DNA of 64,000 nt, taken from NCBI GenBank assembly GCA_964606065.1, contig CAZSEX010000001.1, positions 140,955-204,954 on the forward strand, read 5' to 3'. Below the pieces are notes generated by a model. That model was not told the origin of the DNA, ran no database searches, and saw nothing but the letters and a program-made list of their open reading frames with translations. Shown in pieces: positions 7,810 through 16,623 of this stretch. Source of the DNA: JAFGHJ01 sp964606065. Lineage in GTDB: Bacteria > Hydrothermota > UBA3072. Both the position numbers and the translations under genes were made by a program. Within the stretch, counting starts at the first letter, position 1, and every line of letters starts with the position of its first letter.

Positions 7810-10009
7810 TGGTGAACAACAAAGTCGCAATCGAGATATTCCTTCCTCTGATAAATGAATCCGGCTTAAAAACGAAATTTACTTTATGGCTTCCCTCCGG
7901 AACGGGTACAGCTTTAAAAGCCACAAAGGCTTTTATTATTTTTTCTTCTCTACCATCGATATAGGCTTTCCACCCGGGATAAAAGTGTTCACTTAAAAAA
8001 AGTATGGCTTTCCGGGTCGAATTTGTTTTTAATAGAATAGAATTCTCATTGTATTCAGTAATTTGTACGGAATCTTTCACTTCGGTTACATCCTTCCTGT
8101 CCGGAAAAGGTTTTTCGTCTAAAATTATTTTTTCCCTGTAATTAAAATTGCCGTTGTTGAGTAACTCAAAAACCTCGTTTTTATCCTTTGCAACCAGATA
8201 ATTATAATAAAACTTTACTCTTGGTAAATAATTTTCCCTCTCAAGTAAAAATATTTTTCCTTCGTTTTCTGCCAATGTATATTTAACGTTATAAAGATCA
8301 AAACGAACGTTTTGATTAAGTGTTTCGGACATTATATTGAAATCCATTAGCTTGAGAGGCATAAGTCCCTGGAGAGTATAAAATTTATGTACACATCCTA
8401 TATTTCTCGGGAAAACCAAACCCAGGTTCTTAATTCGCAGGTTAGTTCTATAATATTCCGATCCCTGTCTTGCAAAAAAACTTACCGGTTCACTTCTGAT
8501 AAAGTAATCTTCCGGTTTGATGCTTCCCTCAAAAACTCCAAAGCAAGCCAGAAATAAATCAACAAAAACGAAAAGCGAAAGTACAATCGGCATACACTTA
8601 AGATTTTTTAGCTTCTCGAAATGAAAAAATATCAGCGCTGTAGACAATATAACAATTAAACTGATAAAAGAATATTCTCTCGCGATATTAAAACTTCTGT
8701 AACTATCAAAAGCTTCTCTGAATAATCCTGCGACAAATAAAAGTATAAAAAAAGCAAAAACAAGTAGCAAAATTAATATTTTTTTTGTTACTCTTTTTTC
8801 CACTGGATTTGTTAACATGTTTTTTATCCCGTAACCGGCAAGGATTATCATCGAAAAGTTAAAGATATAGATAAATCTTGCGGGGCACCTGAATTTATGA
8901 AAAACAGGTGTTAAATAAACCAGATAATAAGCAAAGCCGTATTTGCCGAGTGCGAACAATATGGAAAGCAACGCGGCTATAGCAAAAAAACCGATTTTGA
9001 AATTCCTGTCGCGTAGCAAGGCATTTACGGCAAAAACAAGCGGTAATATCCCGAGATATATCGCCATTTCCCAGGTCGAATAATAAGGCATCTTTATCCA
9101 GGAATCATTGACGAGAGGAGATGGATTCCCAAAAAACTTTGGTATAAGAATATTAATAAATCTCAACGGATGAAAAGAAACATCTGTGGCAAGATTATAA
9201 TTCCATCCTACCGCTCTTGTTGCAATTTCCGTAAATTCTATAGAAGGTAGCAACTGAATGGCAAATAAACCGACACCGATGATAAACATAGTAATACTCT
9301 GTAATATTAAATAAAAGCTATTTTTAATATTTTTTTTAATAAAGACTTCTTTGATTACATGTGAAAGTATGTATAGGGAAACAAGAGAAAAACCCATAAG
9401 AGCAAAATGAGGAAAACCCGTGTATAGATTCAAAGCTATTACAATTCCTCCAAATACAGTGAAAAGCCAATTTTTTTTCTCAATTAGATGAAGGACAATC
9501 AAAAAAAGCAATGGCAGCCATATCATTGATTCCAAAACAACCGGCTGGACAGATCGGTAAACTAATTGAGGAAGCATGACATATATAAGAGAACAAAAGA
9601 AAGCTGAAAATTTATGGTTGAGTAATTTTTTCGTAAATAGAAACATAAAGATACCGCCTAAATAGACATGTATAATTGTTATCAATTGAAGCGCTCTTGA
9701 AGAGAGCATACCCTTGTAAATAAAAGGTGTTAAAAGTAAGTTAAACGGATAAAGTGTCGACGATTGAACATCGGCTTGAAAAACCGTTCCGCCAGTTAGG
9801 AATGGATTCCACAGAGGAAACACTCCTTTACTTAAAGAGCTTGCCGCCAAATGTCTATACGGATACCAGAGAAAAAGAGCATCATCCCAGAAAAAAGTTT
9901 TGCCTATTAATACTCTAAAGTAAAGAAATACTATTGGAGCAACCAGAAATAGCAGATACAGCCAATCGGGGTATTTTTCTGATTGCTTAAAAGTCAACTG
10001 ATTTTCCAT
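7763..10009 (-). CDS. YfhO family membrane protein (GT-C-like)
   Basis: 748 residues: about twelve hydrophobic segments over residues 15-470, then a soluble C-terminal region and a last helix. The N-terminal FFWDDALFLWYPYRHLAA and ANGGTVFQADVQSS-like region (TGGTVFQADVQSSTLYPFN) and the C-terminal PGWKAYIDGREEKI are typical of bacterial YfhO proteins, which glycosylate lipoteichoic acid or other surface polymers from lipid-linked sugars. The upstream GT2 overlaps its start by 16 bases and probably makes the polyprenyl-phosphate sugar donor it uses. Substrate unknown. Confidence 0.88.
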   Translation of the reverse strand: MENQLTFKQSEKYPDWLYLLFLVAPIVFLYFRVLIGKTFFWDDALFLWYPYRHLAASSLSKGVFPLWNPFLTGGTVFQADVQSSTLYPFNLLLTPFIYKGMLSSRALQLITIIHVYLGGIFMFLFTKKLLNHKFSAFFCSLIYVMLPQLVYRSVQPVVLESMIWLPLLFLIVLHLIEKKNWLFTVFGGIVIALNLYTGFPHFALMGFSLVSLYILSHVIKEVFIKKNIKNSFYLILQSITMFIIGVGLFAIQLLPSIEFTEIATRAVGWNYNLATDVSFHPLRFINILIPKFFGNPSPLVNDSWIKMPYYSTWEMAIYLGILPLVFAVNALLRDRNFKIGFFAIAALLSILFALGKYGFAYYLVYLTPVFHKFRCPARFIYIFNFSMIILAGYGIKNMLTNPVEKRVTKKILILLLVFAFFILLFVAGLFREAFDSYRSFNIAREYSFISLIVILSTALIFFHFEKLKNLKCMPIVLSLFVFVDLFLACFGVFEGSIKPEDYFIRSEPVSFFARQGSEYYRTNLRIKNLGLVFPRNIGCVHKFYTLQGLMPLKLMDFNIMSETLNQNVRFDLYNVKYTLAENEGKIFLLERENYLPRVKFYYNYLVAKDKNEVFELLNNGNFNYREKIILDEKPFPDRKDVTEVKDSVQITEYNENSILLKTNSTRKAILFLSEHFYPGWKAYIDGREEKIIKAFVAFKAVPVPEGSHKVNFVFKPDSFIRGRNISIATLLFTIILFVFSLTNYKKKP

Positions 10010-10701
10010 TTTAGATATAGAAGTCCCTTTATGGTGCGCAGGGTTTCCTTCAGGGGATTTACGCTTGTTTCTCCTCCTGTTCTGGGGTAATGTTTGACGG
10101 GAAAATCGACAATTTTAAACCCAAGTTTAGTTGCTTTAGCAAGAATTTCTGTTTCCACCATAAAATTCGAACTTTCTATTTTGATTTGCTTTAATTTTTC
10201 CTTTCTAAACAATTTAAACGCGCATTCAATATCTCCGGCTTTAATTCCCAGAAAAACTCTGGCGATAAGATTATAAATATCGGAAGCAAACTTTCTGAAA
10301 GGGGAGATAGACTTGTTTGTTCTAAAACCGGAAACAATATCGGCTTTATCTATCAGTTTCTTTAGACCTTTGATATCTTCTATGTTATACTGATTATCCG
10401 CGTCCGTATAAAAAATGTATTTCCCTTCCGCGTTTTTAAAGCCGGTATTTAAAGCTGCGGCTTTGCCTCTATTTGTTTTATGGGATATAAGAAAAACCTC
10501 TGAATTTTTATTCGTTAATCTTTTAACTATGTTTGACGTGTTGTCGTTACTCGCGTCATCTACTACGATGACCTCAAATCGTTTAAAGTATCTTTTGCCA
10601 ACCTTCACAGACTCAGTGATGGCTTTTTCAATATTTTCCGCTTCGTTATATGCGGGGATTACTATGGATAGTTCGGGATTCTGCTCTCTTTTTCTTTTCA
10701 T
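9994..10701 (-). CDS. Family 2 glycosyltransferase (polyprenyl-phosphate sugar transferase type)
   Basis: 235 residues, GT-A fold: ELSIVIPAYNEAENIEKAI at the N-terminus, VIVVDDASNDNT, then the metal-binding DADNQYNIEDI (DxD) and FKLFRKEKL. Resembles dolichyl-phosphate mannose/glucose synthases without a membrane tail. Likely charges a polyprenyl phosphate for the YfhO protein it overlaps. A strong promoter lies directly upstream, and its -10 ends 6 bases before the ATG with no ribosome binding site, so the transcript is probably leaderless. Confidence 0.92.
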   Translation of the reverse strand: MKRKREQNPELSIVIPAYNEAENIEKAITESVKVGKRYFKRFEVIVVDDASNDNTSNIVKRLTNKNSEVFLISHKTNRGKAAALNTGFKNAEGKYIFYTDADNQYNIEDIKGLKKLIDKADIVSGFRTNKSISPFRKFASDIYNLIARVFLGIKAGDIECAFKLFRKEKLKQIKIESSNFMVETEILAKATKLGFKIVDFPVKHYPRTGGETSVNPLKETLRTIKGLLYLKWKIS

Positions 10702-10707
10702 ACAACC

Positions 10708-10736
10708 ATAATATAAAAAATAGATTACTATGTCAA
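10708..10736 (-). promoter_or_regulatory. Sigma-70 promoter of the GT2-YfhO pair
   Basis: On the minus strand TTGACA (10731-10736), a 17-base spacer and TATTAT (10708-10713). Only GGTTGT separates the -10 from the ATG at 10701-10699. Confidence 0.8.
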
Positions 10737-11235
10737 GATTTTAAATTATTATTATTAAAGTTCAATTGTGTTCGCTGATTTGCACCATGTTTAAAAGATA
10801 ACGCATTTGGGGGACGCGCCTTGATACACTCACCACACCTGATGCAATCCACAGATTCCGGGACTAAGGTAAATTTATTGAAAATACCGTAGATGGCTCC
10901 CAGAGGGCAGGCGAAACGGCAAAAGGGTTTTTGATAAATATTGAAAGACATAAATATTACCACATCGCCATTTTGATAAGAAAAAAAACACCGATAAGAG
11001 TTCTGAGGGTGGAATACAATAAAAGCATTGGAGTGCCTCCTTCCATCCTTCTGCCGGGCACAATTTGCAAAATTATGGTTAGGTTATAAAAGTTTTTATC
11101 CTGTAAAGTATTTCCTGTAAAAATCCGAAAGTACAAATCCGTCCGGTATACTAATCTTCCCAGGAGTATTCCTAAAAATCCCGTAAAGCCTGATACGTAA
11201 ATCGGAAAATTCCTGGCACCGGTAAAATTTTGCAT
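10733..11235 (-). pseudogene. Decayed 4Fe-4S polyferredoxin (NapH-like)
   Basis: The minus strand carries two frames that together resemble a membrane polyferredoxin. The upstream frame (11235-10957) has hydrophobic segments including GFTGFLGILLGRLVY and LLLLYSTLRTLIGVFFLIKM. A second frame (10963-10733) reads KPFCRFACPLGAIYG and CIRCGECIKARPPNAL. The last cysteine of the ferredoxin motif, expected as KACP, is an arginine (CGT for TGT). The break between frames at 10957-10963 and the lost ligand suggest decay. It follows the glutaredoxin of the thiol-redox operon. An assembly indel is the alternative, but would not explain the Cys-to-Arg change. Confidence 0.6.
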
Positions 11236-11373
11236 AGACTCGAGAGGGCGCGAAAAACGGGGCGACTCGATTTTCTGTGGTTCGTTTTTTCGGGATACGC
11301 TGTGTTGTTTGCCTTTACGCAGTTAGCCGTAGAAAAGAAAAGTTATAAAAAAAAGAATTTTATTCAAATGTTT

Positions 11374-11607
11374 CTATCTTATATTTAAAAATCTTCTCAG
11401 TTTGCCCTCGTCAAAACCGACTACTTTGTGGTTTCCAAAAAGTATAACCGGAACTCCTGTCTGACCGGTTTTTCTTTTCAGTTCTTTCGCGGCTTCGGGA
11501 TATCTCGATACATTTATTTCTTTGAATTTGATGCCGTGTTCTTTTAAAAATTTCTTTACCCGCATGCAATATGGGCAACTGGAGCTTGTATAAACTTTTA
11601 TGGTCAT
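11374..11607 (-). CDS. Glutaredoxin-like protein (NrdH/glutaredoxin type)
   Basis: 77-residue thioredoxin-fold protein with the CPYC active site at residues 11-14, the cis-proline region TGVPVILFG and the VVGFDEGKL tail. Such proteins take electrons from thioredoxin reductase or glutathione and reduce disulfides. The ATG overlaps the trxB stop by four bases, so it is very probably the partner of that reductase. Last intact gene of a three-gene thiol-redox operon. Confidence 0.93.
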   Translation of the reverse strand: MTIKVYTSSSCPYCMRVKKFLKEHGIKFKEINVSRYPEAAKELKRKTGQTGVPVILFGNHKVVGFDEGKLRRFLNIR

Positions 11608-12563
11608 TTTATTCCTTCAAGAAATTTATACGCTTCATGTCCGGCTATAGCACCGTCCCCGACGGAAGTTGCTATCTGTCGCAGAGGGGTGTTTCTTACG
11701 TCACCCGCGGCAAAAACCCCATTAACCGAGGTCCTCAAGCGTTCATCCGTAACGATAAAACCCCTATCGTCCAATTCTAAACTGTCTTTGATTAATTCGT
11801 TATTTGGGACTTCGCCGGCATAAATGAAAGCACCTTTTACCTCAAGTTTTTTTATTTCTCCGTTTGTTATATTTTTTATTTCTACGCTGTTTAACATTTT
11901 TTCTCCGCTAAAACCCACTACGCAATGAGAAACCAGCAGGTCTATTTTATCAGCTTCTTTTAACCTGTCTACAAGTATGGGCTCCGCTGTGGAGTGGTCG
12001 AGCAGTTCGACTATGGTTATATGTTTTGCGAACCTTGAAAGATAAAGAGACTCCTGAACCCCGGAATTTCCCGCCCCGATCACGGTAATATTTTCTCCTT
12101 CAAAAAAGGGTGCGTCGCAGGTTGCACAAAAAGAGATGCCTTTATGCGTGAACTCTTCTTCACCGGGCACGCCTAATTTCTTGGTGGAAGTACCTGTAGC
12201 CAGGATAATGCTATCGGAAGAATAAGCACCGCTGGAGGTTTCTATTAGAAAGGGCTTATCATTTAATTTTAATCCAATGACTTCTTCAGTTAGGATTTTG
12301 GCTCCGAATTTTTCGGCGTGTTTAGCATATAAAGATCCCAGTTTTTCTCCGGCTATTCCCTCCGCGAAACCAGGATAGTTCTCGATTTTTTCTACATTAA
12401 CAACATATCCGCCGGGGACGACTTTTTCGAATACCGCGGTCTCTACTTTAGATCTGCCTAAATAGATAGCTGCGGCCAAACCGGCTGGTCCGCTGCCTAT
12501 TATAGCCGCGGAATAATGTTTCTTTTTGCTGTCGTTACCGGTTTTTATAATAGAAAAATCCAT
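11604..12563 (-). CDS. trxB: Thioredoxin reductase
   Basis: 319-residue FAD/NAD(P)H enzyme: AAIIGSGPAGLAAAIYLGR (FAD), the redox pair CATC in SFCATCDAPFFEG, VIGAGNSGVQESLYL (nucleotide binding), and GVFAAGDVRNTPLRQIATSVGDGAIAG at the C-terminus. The second nucleotide loop is followed by VELLDHS rather than the HRR-type arginines of strict NADPH enzymes, so NADH or ferredoxin-linked use is possible. The N-terminal extension of about 15 residues is hydrophilic. Lies between a two-domain glutaredoxin-like protein and a glutaredoxin. Confidence 0.95.
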   Translation of the reverse strand: MDFSIIKTGNDSKKKHYSAAIIGSGPAGLAAAIYLGRSKVETAVFEKVVPGGYVVNVEKIENYPGFAEGIAGEKLGSLYAKHAEKFGAKILTEEVIGLKLNDKPFLIETSSGAYSSDSIILATGTSTKKLGVPGEEEFTHKGISFCATCDAPFFEGENITVIGAGNSGVQESLYLSRFAKHITIVELLDHSTAEPILVDRLKEADKIDLLVSHCVVGFSGEKMLNSVEIKNITNGEIKKLEVKGAFIYAGEVPNNELIKDSLELDDRGFIVTDERLRTSVNGVFAAGDVRNTPLRQIATSVGDGAIAGHEAYKFLEGIK

Positions 12564-13208
12564 TTATTCTAAAGCTTCCTTGATTTTGTCAAGAAACATC
12601 TTTGGTGGCATGTTTCCCACAAAACTTTTTTTATCGTTAACGATTATATGAGGTACACTCGAAACCTCGTATTTTATTGAGAGTTCCTGGAAATAATTGG
12701 CATCGACCATAGAAGCTTTTACGTTTTTATTTGCCAGAGAAAGCTGATGCGCGGTTCTGACAGCACCCGGGCAGTAAGGACAACTAAGGGTTATAAAGAC
12801 TTTTATATCCACGGGTTCTTTAATTTCCTGTGAACCTTTTACAACATCTTCAGGCAACGAAAGGTTGTCTGAACCCATATCTTTTATTCCTTCTATCAGG
12901 GAAACAAATTCATGCCCCGCCGGAACTCCGTAAAAATTTATAAATCCGTTTCTTTCTGATTTTACTTTTATCGAGGGGCAAAGAGTTAACCCTTCAATTC
13001 TCATCCTATCCGAGTCACCACAATTTTCAACTGTAAGAGACAAATTATCATTAAGCGACGCAAGTTCTTCCAACAATTTAATCGTCTGTTTCGAATACTC
13101 GGATTCGTTTTTTTCTCTTTTTAAATAGAGGAGGTTGACTTCTCTTTTTAAGTTCTTGCCAAACTCTTCTTTCAAGTATTTCCTATCTTCTTCGCTTATT
13201 AAACTCAT
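12564..13208 (-). CDS. Two-domain glutaredoxin-like protein (protein disulfide oxidoreductase type)
   Basis: 214 residues. The C-terminal half is a thioredoxin fold: VFITLSCPYCPGAVRTAHQL (CPYC), VDANYFQELSIKYEVSSVPHIIV and a final FLDKIKEAL. The N-terminal half resembles the first domain of archaeal-type PDO (LTLCPSIKVKSERNGFINFYGVPAGHEF) but has no CxxC, so only one active centre remains. Directly precedes trxB (one-base spacing), as PDO genes do in thermophiles and anaerobes. Start ATG has a good AGGAGGG upstream. Probably the main electron acceptor of this reductase. Confidence 0.88.
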   Translation of the reverse strand: MSLISEEDRKYLKEEFGKNLKREVNLLYLKREKNESEYSKQTIKLLEELASLNDNLSLTVENCGDSDRMRIEGLTLCPSIKVKSERNGFINFYGVPAGHEFVSLIEGIKDMGSDNLSLPEDVVKGSQEIKEPVDIKVFITLSCPYCPGAVRTAHQLSLANKNVKASMVDANYFQELSIKYEVSSVPHIIVNDKKSFVGNMPPKMFLDKIKEALE

Positions 13209-13226
13209 TTTCCCTCCTATTTGTCG

Positions 13227-13254
13227 AAAATATATATGTAGGGTTAAAAGTCAA
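13227..13254 (-). promoter_or_regulatory. Candidate promoter of the thiol-redox operon
   Basis: Minus strand TTGACT (13249-13254), 16-base spacer, TATTTT (13227-13232), followed by a short leader containing AGGAGGG. The remaining bases up to 13475 hold no gene; they contain weak matches to the ACTTTGCG/CTGTG dispersed repeats and nothing else I can name. Confidence 0.5.
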
Positions 13255-13475
13255 GAGGTAACGTTGTAATTACCTCAAATTCGGGGTTTCGGATTTAGAA
13301 TATAGGATTTAGCGGAAAAATAAAGTCGAAAAGCTGGCAGTAAAAATTAGAATAAAAACAGAAACTTTGCGTTTTTTACGGCTTTGTTAGCAGGTTGTAA
13401 TATCGAACGTTAAAAACAAAAAATAAATTTTTTTATCTGTGCTTTCAGTGTTCCCGTGTACCTGTGTGGAGAAGT

Positions 13476-14282
13476 TTATTTATTGTTGATTTTATCCGCG
13501 ATTTTTTTCAAAGCCTTTGTGGCGGAAGAATCGGGAAAATTCTCAACGTAAAGTATTCCTTGATCCGCTGCTTTAACTATTTCCGGATCTATAGGAATTG
13601 CTCCTAAAAACGGTATTCCCATTTTTTTTGCGAGCTTTTCGCCTCCGCCTATTTTGAATAAGGGAATTTCTTTTCCGCAATAAGGACATATAAGACCGCT
13701 CATGTTTTCCACTATACCGAGTAATTCCAGATTCAATTTGCGGGCAAAATCTATAGATTTTTTCACATCCAGGATTGAAATTTCCTGGGGAGTCGTTACT
13801 ATGATAGCGCTGCTCGCGGGTACCAGTTGCGCCATTGATAGCGGTTCATCCCCCGTGCCTGGGGGGGAGTCGACAATCAGCCAGTCGAGTTTGCCCCAAT
13901 TAATATCCTTAAGAAACTGCCTAATTACTTTCATTTTTAAAGGTCCTCTCCAGATTACAGCCTGGTTTTCTTCTGGCAGCAAAAACGCCATGGAAACAAG
14001 CTTGAGATTTTCCGATATTCGAACCGGCTCGATTCTGTTTTCTCCGGGACTTTGAAGTCTTTCTTTATCTACACCTAACATCTTGGGAAGATTAGGTCCA
14101 TGGATATCAATGTCCAGCAAACCTATTTTTTTGCCCTTTTCGGCTAAAGCCAGCGCTAAATTGCTGGCGACTGTGCTCTTACCAACACCGCCTTTGCCGC
14201 TAATTACCATTACAACTTTATTTATTTCACCTAAATTCTTTTTTATCGCTTCGTTTTGGTCACCTATATCCGTGTTTTGCAT
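13476..14282 (-). CDS. mrp: Mrp/NBP35 family ATP-binding iron-sulfur carrier
   Basis: 268 residues. Deviant Walker A VISGKGGVGKSTVASNLA, DIDIHGPNLPKMLG, Walker B-like WLIVDSPPGTGDEPLS, and NMSGLICPYCGKEIPLF, whose CxxC binds the bridging iron-sulfur cluster between two subunits. Cytoplasmic cluster carrier or repair factor, useful beside the minimal SufBC system at 27-29 kb. No N-terminal DUF59 domain. Start ATG has AAGGAG seven bases upstream. It follows the exported metallo-hydrolase gene by 25 bases on the same strand. Confidence 0.94.
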   Translation of the reverse strand: MQNTDIGDQNEAIKKNLGEINKVVMVISGKGGVGKSTVASNLALALAEKGKKIGLLDIDIHGPNLPKMLGVDKERLQSPGENRIEPVRISENLKLVSMAFLLPEENQAVIWRGPLKMKVIRQFLKDINWGKLDWLIVDSPPGTGDEPLSMAQLVPASSAIIVTTPQEISILDVKKSIDFARKLNLELLGIVENMSGLICPYCGKEIPLFKIGGGEKLAKKMGIPFLGAIPIDPEIVKAADQGILYVENFPDSSATKALKKIADKINNK

Positions 14283-14307
14283 TTGATCTCCTTGTTAAAC
14301 GTTGTTT

Positions 14308-15111
14308 TTATTTTTGCTGCTTTTTATCAAGTGATAATTTTATTTTCGTTCCGCATCCCGAACCAATGAAATTTTTTCCCCATGCTTCTTTGAATAATTC
14401 TGTTGCTTTTTCGCCTGTGCAATGTGAAGGAGCAATTTTTTTAACTTTCAAACTTTTTAATTCACTTACGATTTTTTTAATTGTACTTTCAGATGAAGAA
14501 TAAAGATGGAATCCTCCGAGAATCATATAGATATTTTTCTTAAAATAATTGTTAACAAAACTCGCAATATTCACTATTCCCGGGTGAGAGCAACCGGTGA
14601 GCACGACAAGACCTTCCGGTGTATCGATGATGAGAGATTGTTCCTTTATTGATGTCCCTAATTCTCCGGTCGACCAAACGTTTTCGCATATCTTTAGAGG
14701 GTCCTTTACGGTTACTATTTTTCCTGTTTTGCTCTTTACGTTGTTTTTAAAATCATCAGGGAAAGAGGCAGGAAGGTAAACTGTGACCTTATTGTTTTTT
14801 TTAAGGAAAGAGTAAAGACCTCCTACATGGTCGTAATGAATATGCGATAAAATCACTAACTCGACTCTCGCAGGATCGATTTTTAGTTTTTCCATGTTAG
14901 ACAAAAGAATAGAGCCATCACCACCGGTGTCGAACATTATAGTTTTTTCAACCCCTTCAATAAAAAAAGATATACCCCAGGCTGTTTTCAAGTTTTCGTT
15001 AAACGGAACGTTATTATAGATCCCGGTTATAGTAATTTCCTTTGCGCTGCCCAAATGTGAGAATGCGCAAAACAGTGTGAAAACCATTATAGTTTTAAAT
15101 ATTTTATACAT
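14308..15111 (-). CDS. Exported metallo-beta-lactamase fold hydrolase
   Basis: 267 residues. An N-terminal signal peptide (hydrophobic IMVFTLFCAFSHLGSA) precedes the MBL domain. Metal motifs: HIHYDHVGG, then a later TGCSHPG, LGGFHL and PSHCTGEKA, which match the family annotated as RFA-P synthase-like / 7,8-dihydropterin MBL proteins (usually cytoplasmic). Export to the periplasm is unusual for that group. Good GAGGAG upstream of the ATG. Enzymatic substrate unknown. Likely co-transcribed with mrp, without an obvious functional link. Confidence 0.85.
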   Translation of the reverse strand: MYKIFKTIMVFTLFCAFSHLGSAKEITITGIYNNVPFNENLKTAWGISFFIEGVEKTIMFDTGGDGSILLSNMEKLKIDPARVELVILSHIHYDHVGGLYSFLKKNNKVTVYLPASFPDDFKNNVKSKTGKIVTVKDPLKICENVWSTGELGTSIKEQSLIIDTPEGLVVLTGCSHPGIVNIASFVNNYFKKNIYMILGGFHLYSSSESTIKKIVSELKSLKVKKIAPSHCTGEKATELFKEAWGKNFIGSGCGTKIKLSLDKKQQK

Positions 15112-15133
15112 TTCTTTAAACTCCTCTAAAATT

Positions 15134-15162
15134 AACTATAAACTTATAATCGCTTTTGTCAA
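15134..15162 (-). promoter_or_regulatory. Candidate promoter of the MBL-mrp unit
   Basis: Minus strand TTGACA (15157-15162), 17-base spacer and ATAGTT (15134-15139). The -35 is perfect, the -10 weak. It diverges from the + promoter at 15173. Confidence 0.4.
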
Positions 15163-15172
15163 TGGAATCCCC

Positions 15173-15200
15173 TTGACATAATTTGATTATTAATTATTCT
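15173..15200 (+). promoter_or_regulatory. Candidate promoter of the pilin-like gene
   Basis: TTGACA (15173-15178), 16-base spacer, TATTCT (15195-15200), then AAAGGAGG before the ATG at 15225. Confidence 0.6.
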
Positions 15201-15224
15201 TACAAACAAGCAAAAGGAGGCTAA

Positions 15225-15734
15225 ATGAACAGAATTACTCTAAGAATTCTCGATGTACTTATAATTATTGCCTTTTTGGGTTTATTGTATATTTTAATTG
15301 AACCACAGTATAAAAACGCGAAAATAGTCGCCAAAGAAAGAAAATTACAATCAAATATGTATACTGTCAGAGCCGCAATAGAAAGGTATAGAGCCTTTAA
15401 TATGGAAAAGATCCCCTATTCATTAGATACGATATATTCACAAATCGAAGTTCTTGAAGTTCCGTTAAATCCTTACACGGAGAATAAAATGGGGCTATCC
15501 GATCTAAATAAATTCTTATACGATGTTCCCTCTCAAATCGAAAGTACCGATACCAGCGGTTATCATGCGGATTTGCGGGGAAATCCGGGAGAAATAATGA
15601 TCGGTTTTTTAATAGACGTTGCAAAAGAAGATACAATAGCCAGAAGTTACGGTATGATAGGATTTAATGGAGAAGGCAAACCGCTTACGATAACAGAAGG
15701 AGAAAAAGTCAGAATAGTAGTGATCGAAGAATAA
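15225..15734 (+). CDS. Pseudopilin-like membrane-anchored protein
   Basis: 169 residues. One hydrophobic helix at residues 9-27 (ILDVLIIIAFLGLLYILIEP) is followed by a long amphipathic helix (ERKLQSNMYTVRAAIERYRA) and a beta-rich C-terminal domain, the layout of type IV pilins and type II secretion pseudopilins. The helix lacks the usual prepilin cleavage site (G followed by FTLIE), so it may be an uncleaved minor pilin relative. The strong promoter and Shine-Dalgarno suggest good expression. The pilus assembly genes are 24 kb away. Family assignment is tentative. Confidence 0.6.
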   Translation: MNRITLRILDVLIIIAFLGLLYILIEPQYKNAKIVAKERKLQSNMYTVRAAIERYRAFNMEKIPYSLDTIYSQIEVLEVPLNPYTENKMGLSDLNKFLYDVPSQIESTDTSGYHADLRGNPGEIMIGFLIDVAKEDTIARSYGMIGFNGEGKPLTITEGEKVRIVVIEE

Positions 15735-15744
15735 GTGTAAATGT

Positions 15745-16623
15745 TTGGAACTTTTAAATCCTGAAGTTTTAGAAAAAATCAGAACCCTGAATCTCAGGGC
15801 AAAAATAATAGTTAAGGGTTTTTTAACCGGTTTACATGAAAGTCCGTATCATGGTTTTTCTCTGGAATTTAAACAACATCGCCCATACTATCAGGGAGAC
15901 CCTATTAATAGAATTAACTGGAAATTGTACGCTAGAACCGAGCGGTTTTATTTAAAGAAGTATCGAGCTGAGACGAACTTGTCCGCGTTTTTGCTGTTGG
16001 ATAAAAGTAATTCTATGAATTTCGGGAAAGAAATTTCTAAATTTTATTACGCCCGTACACTTGCAGCTTCTCTTGCTTATTTATTGCTCCAGCAGAATGA
16101 TTCAGTGGGGTTGGTTCTTTTTGATTCCGAAATAGAATCTTTTATACCCGCAAGAAGCCAGACAAATCATCTAAAGCATTTATTGGGGGCTCTTAGCAGA
16201 AATGAACCATCGGGGAAAACTTCTATTTCCAATGTAATTTTTCAATTGCTCCCTTTAATTAAAAAAAGAAGTCTTTTCATCTTGTTTTCCGATTTACTTG
16301 AAGAACCGGAAAAAGTTATTAAAAATATTAATGTAATGAAAGCGAAAAAGCATGAGATTATTGTTTTTCACATTCTCGACAGAGAAGAACTGGATTTTTC
16401 TTTTCGCGGCGAATCTATGTTTAAAGATATGGAGGATTCGAAAACCGTTCAGGTAGATCCTGAAAACCTGCGAGGTATATATAGAAGTAAGTTAGATCGA
16501 TTTCTTTCAACCTACAGGAACGGTTTCGCCCCTTCACGTGTCGATTATTTTCAGGTGGTCACTGATGTTCCATATGATAGAGTGCTTACGGAATACCTGG
16601 AAAAGAGGAAGAGACTTTCATGA
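15745..16623 (+). CDS. DUF58 / vWA-like protein
   Basis: 292 residues. Family marks: RAKIIVKGFLTGLHESPYHG, EFKQHRPYYQGDPINRINWK, and the vWA metal site LLDKSNSMNFG. DUF58 proteins usually act with a MoxR ATPase and BatA-type membrane proteins in assembly or stress functions; no moxR gene is in the window. A TTG at 15745 is the only plausible start in frame, and no ribosome binding site is seen. The stop overlaps the BatA-like gene (ATGA). Confidence 0.88.
   Translation: MELLNPEVLEKIRTLNLRAKIIVKGFLTGLHESPYHGFSLEFKQHRPYYQGDPINRINWKLYARTERFYLKKYRAETNLSAFLLLDKSNSMNFGKEISKFYYARTLAASLAYLLLQQNDSVGLVLFDSEIESFIPARSQTNHLKHLLGALSRNEPSGKTSISNVIFQLLPLIKKRSLFILFSDLLEEPEKVIKNINVMKAKKHEIIVFHILDREELDFSFRGESMFKDMEDSKTVQVDPENLRGIYRSKLDRFLSTYRNGFAPSRVDYFQVVTDVPYDRVLTEYLEKRKRLS

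Noticed and set aside
11230..11388. 52-residue + frame with a hydrophobic stretch (WFVFSGYAVLFAFTQLAVEK)
   Set aside because: TTG start without ribosome binding site, overlaps glutaredoxin and the decayed polyferredoxin; possible but unsupported.
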